DNA from: Pseudomonadota bacterium | Lineage (GTDB): Bacteria; Desulfobacterota; Desulfobulbia; Desulfobulbales; SURF-16 | Direction of reading: 5' to 3' | Length of the DNA stretch: 64,000 nt | NCBI GenBank assembly: GCA_018816555.1 | Contig: JAHIVT010000138.1 | Location: forward strand, 1 to 64,000 | Shown: one piece after another, positions 63,743 through 64,000 of the stretch | Position numbering within the stretch: position 1 is the first letter of the stretch | Layout: the number at the start of each line of letters is the position of its first letter | The notes under the pieces: generated by a model | Database searches by the model: none | Told to the model about the DNA's origin: nothing | The model's input: only the letters and a program-made list of their open reading frames with translations | Translations under genes and position numbers: made by a program

Positions 63743-64000
63743 TTAACAGTAATAGCGGCCCTTCAGCGGGCAGGAGTCGAGTTCAGCGCATGCATCACAG
63801 ACAGCATACCGCACCTGGTCCTCGGCTCCCCAGAGTCCTTCAGAGGTTAACGCGCATTTGCGGCTGCATTCATTACAGGATACCGGCTCCCCGTCACGGA
63901 TTTTCTGCCAGCCGGCCTTGAGCAGGGCCTCGGCTGACTTCATATTGCAGTTGCCGCAGAGATGATAAAACAATGTCTCGCTATCTGTTTTCAGTTTCCA
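63743..64000 (-). CDS. Cysteine-rich hypothetical protein (5' end outside window)
   Basis: The frame is open to the right edge of the window; the first in-frame start inside is a TTG at 63973, so the true start may lie outside. The visible 86 codons contain many cysteine pairs: CGNC near the start, CNECSRKC, CDAC and two later cysteines. This suggests a zinc-ribbon or iron-sulphur fold. No catalytic motif is seen. I do not recognise the family. It lies 54 bases upstream of arfB on the same strand. Confidence 0.6.
   Translation of the reverse strand, partial: WKLKTDSETLFYHLCGNCNMKSAEALLKAGWQKIRDGEPVSCNECSRKCALTSEGLWGAEDQVRYAVCDACAELDSCPLKGRYYC

Overview
The window reads as chromosomal core sequence of a Gram-negative, most likely anaerobic bacterium of the Desulfobacterota (Desulfobulbales-like). 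This placement is an inference. It rests on a DUF3373-type outer-membrane protein, an energy-converting-hydrogenase-related (Ehr) complex, a long-form HolA, a selenocysteine tRNA, a type IVa pilus operon with an MSHA-type secretin, and the gene neighbourhoods. No phage, transposase, CRISPR array or rRNA operon is visible. Genes are densely packed and almost every long open frame belongs to a recognisable family.

Layout. 1-9.8 kb: DNA polymerase III delta (cut by the window edge), clpS-clpA, a tandem-OB lipoprotein followed by a ketopantoate reductase, convergent birA, a tautomerase, ligA and acylphosphatase. 9.8-13.6 kb (minus): an unknown gene, a Ca2+/Na+ antiporter and a sugar-phosphate aldolase/dehydrogenase fusion. 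14-20.9 kb: dnaG-rpoD-dprA-topA, then an orphan flagellar-rod-like small protein. 21.4-24.4 kb (minus): pyrB-pyrC and signal peptidase I. 25-31.7 kb: pilM-N-O-P, an AMIN/STN/TPR protein and a secretin lipoprotein. 31.8-35.2 kb (minus): uvrA and secB.

35.9-44.8 kb is the most interesting part. It holds a six-gene complex related to group 4 [NiFe] hydrogenases and complex I (hyfB, hyfC, hyfE, hyfF, large-subunit and small-subunit homologues). Its large subunit has lost the nickel-binding cysteines. A separately transcribed gene resembling the LCIB/theta-type carbonic anhydrases of CO2-concentrating mechanisms follows immediately. Together they suggest an ion-pumping, non-hydrogenase membrane complex, with a possible and unproven link to CO2/bicarbonate handling.

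44.8-64 kb: rsmB and pgeF, a porin-like protein, glyQ (without glyS beside it), a SulP transporter with an unusual coiled-coil insertion, tRNA-Sec with a clear promoter, an acidic small protein, a hydroxyisobutyrate-dehydrogenase-family enzyme, tRNA-Met(CAT), ilvE followed by groES-groEL (minus), an AI-2E-family membrane protein, a large hybrid sensor kinase, arfB and a cysteine-rich gene running off the right edge. Several good intrinsic terminators separate these units.
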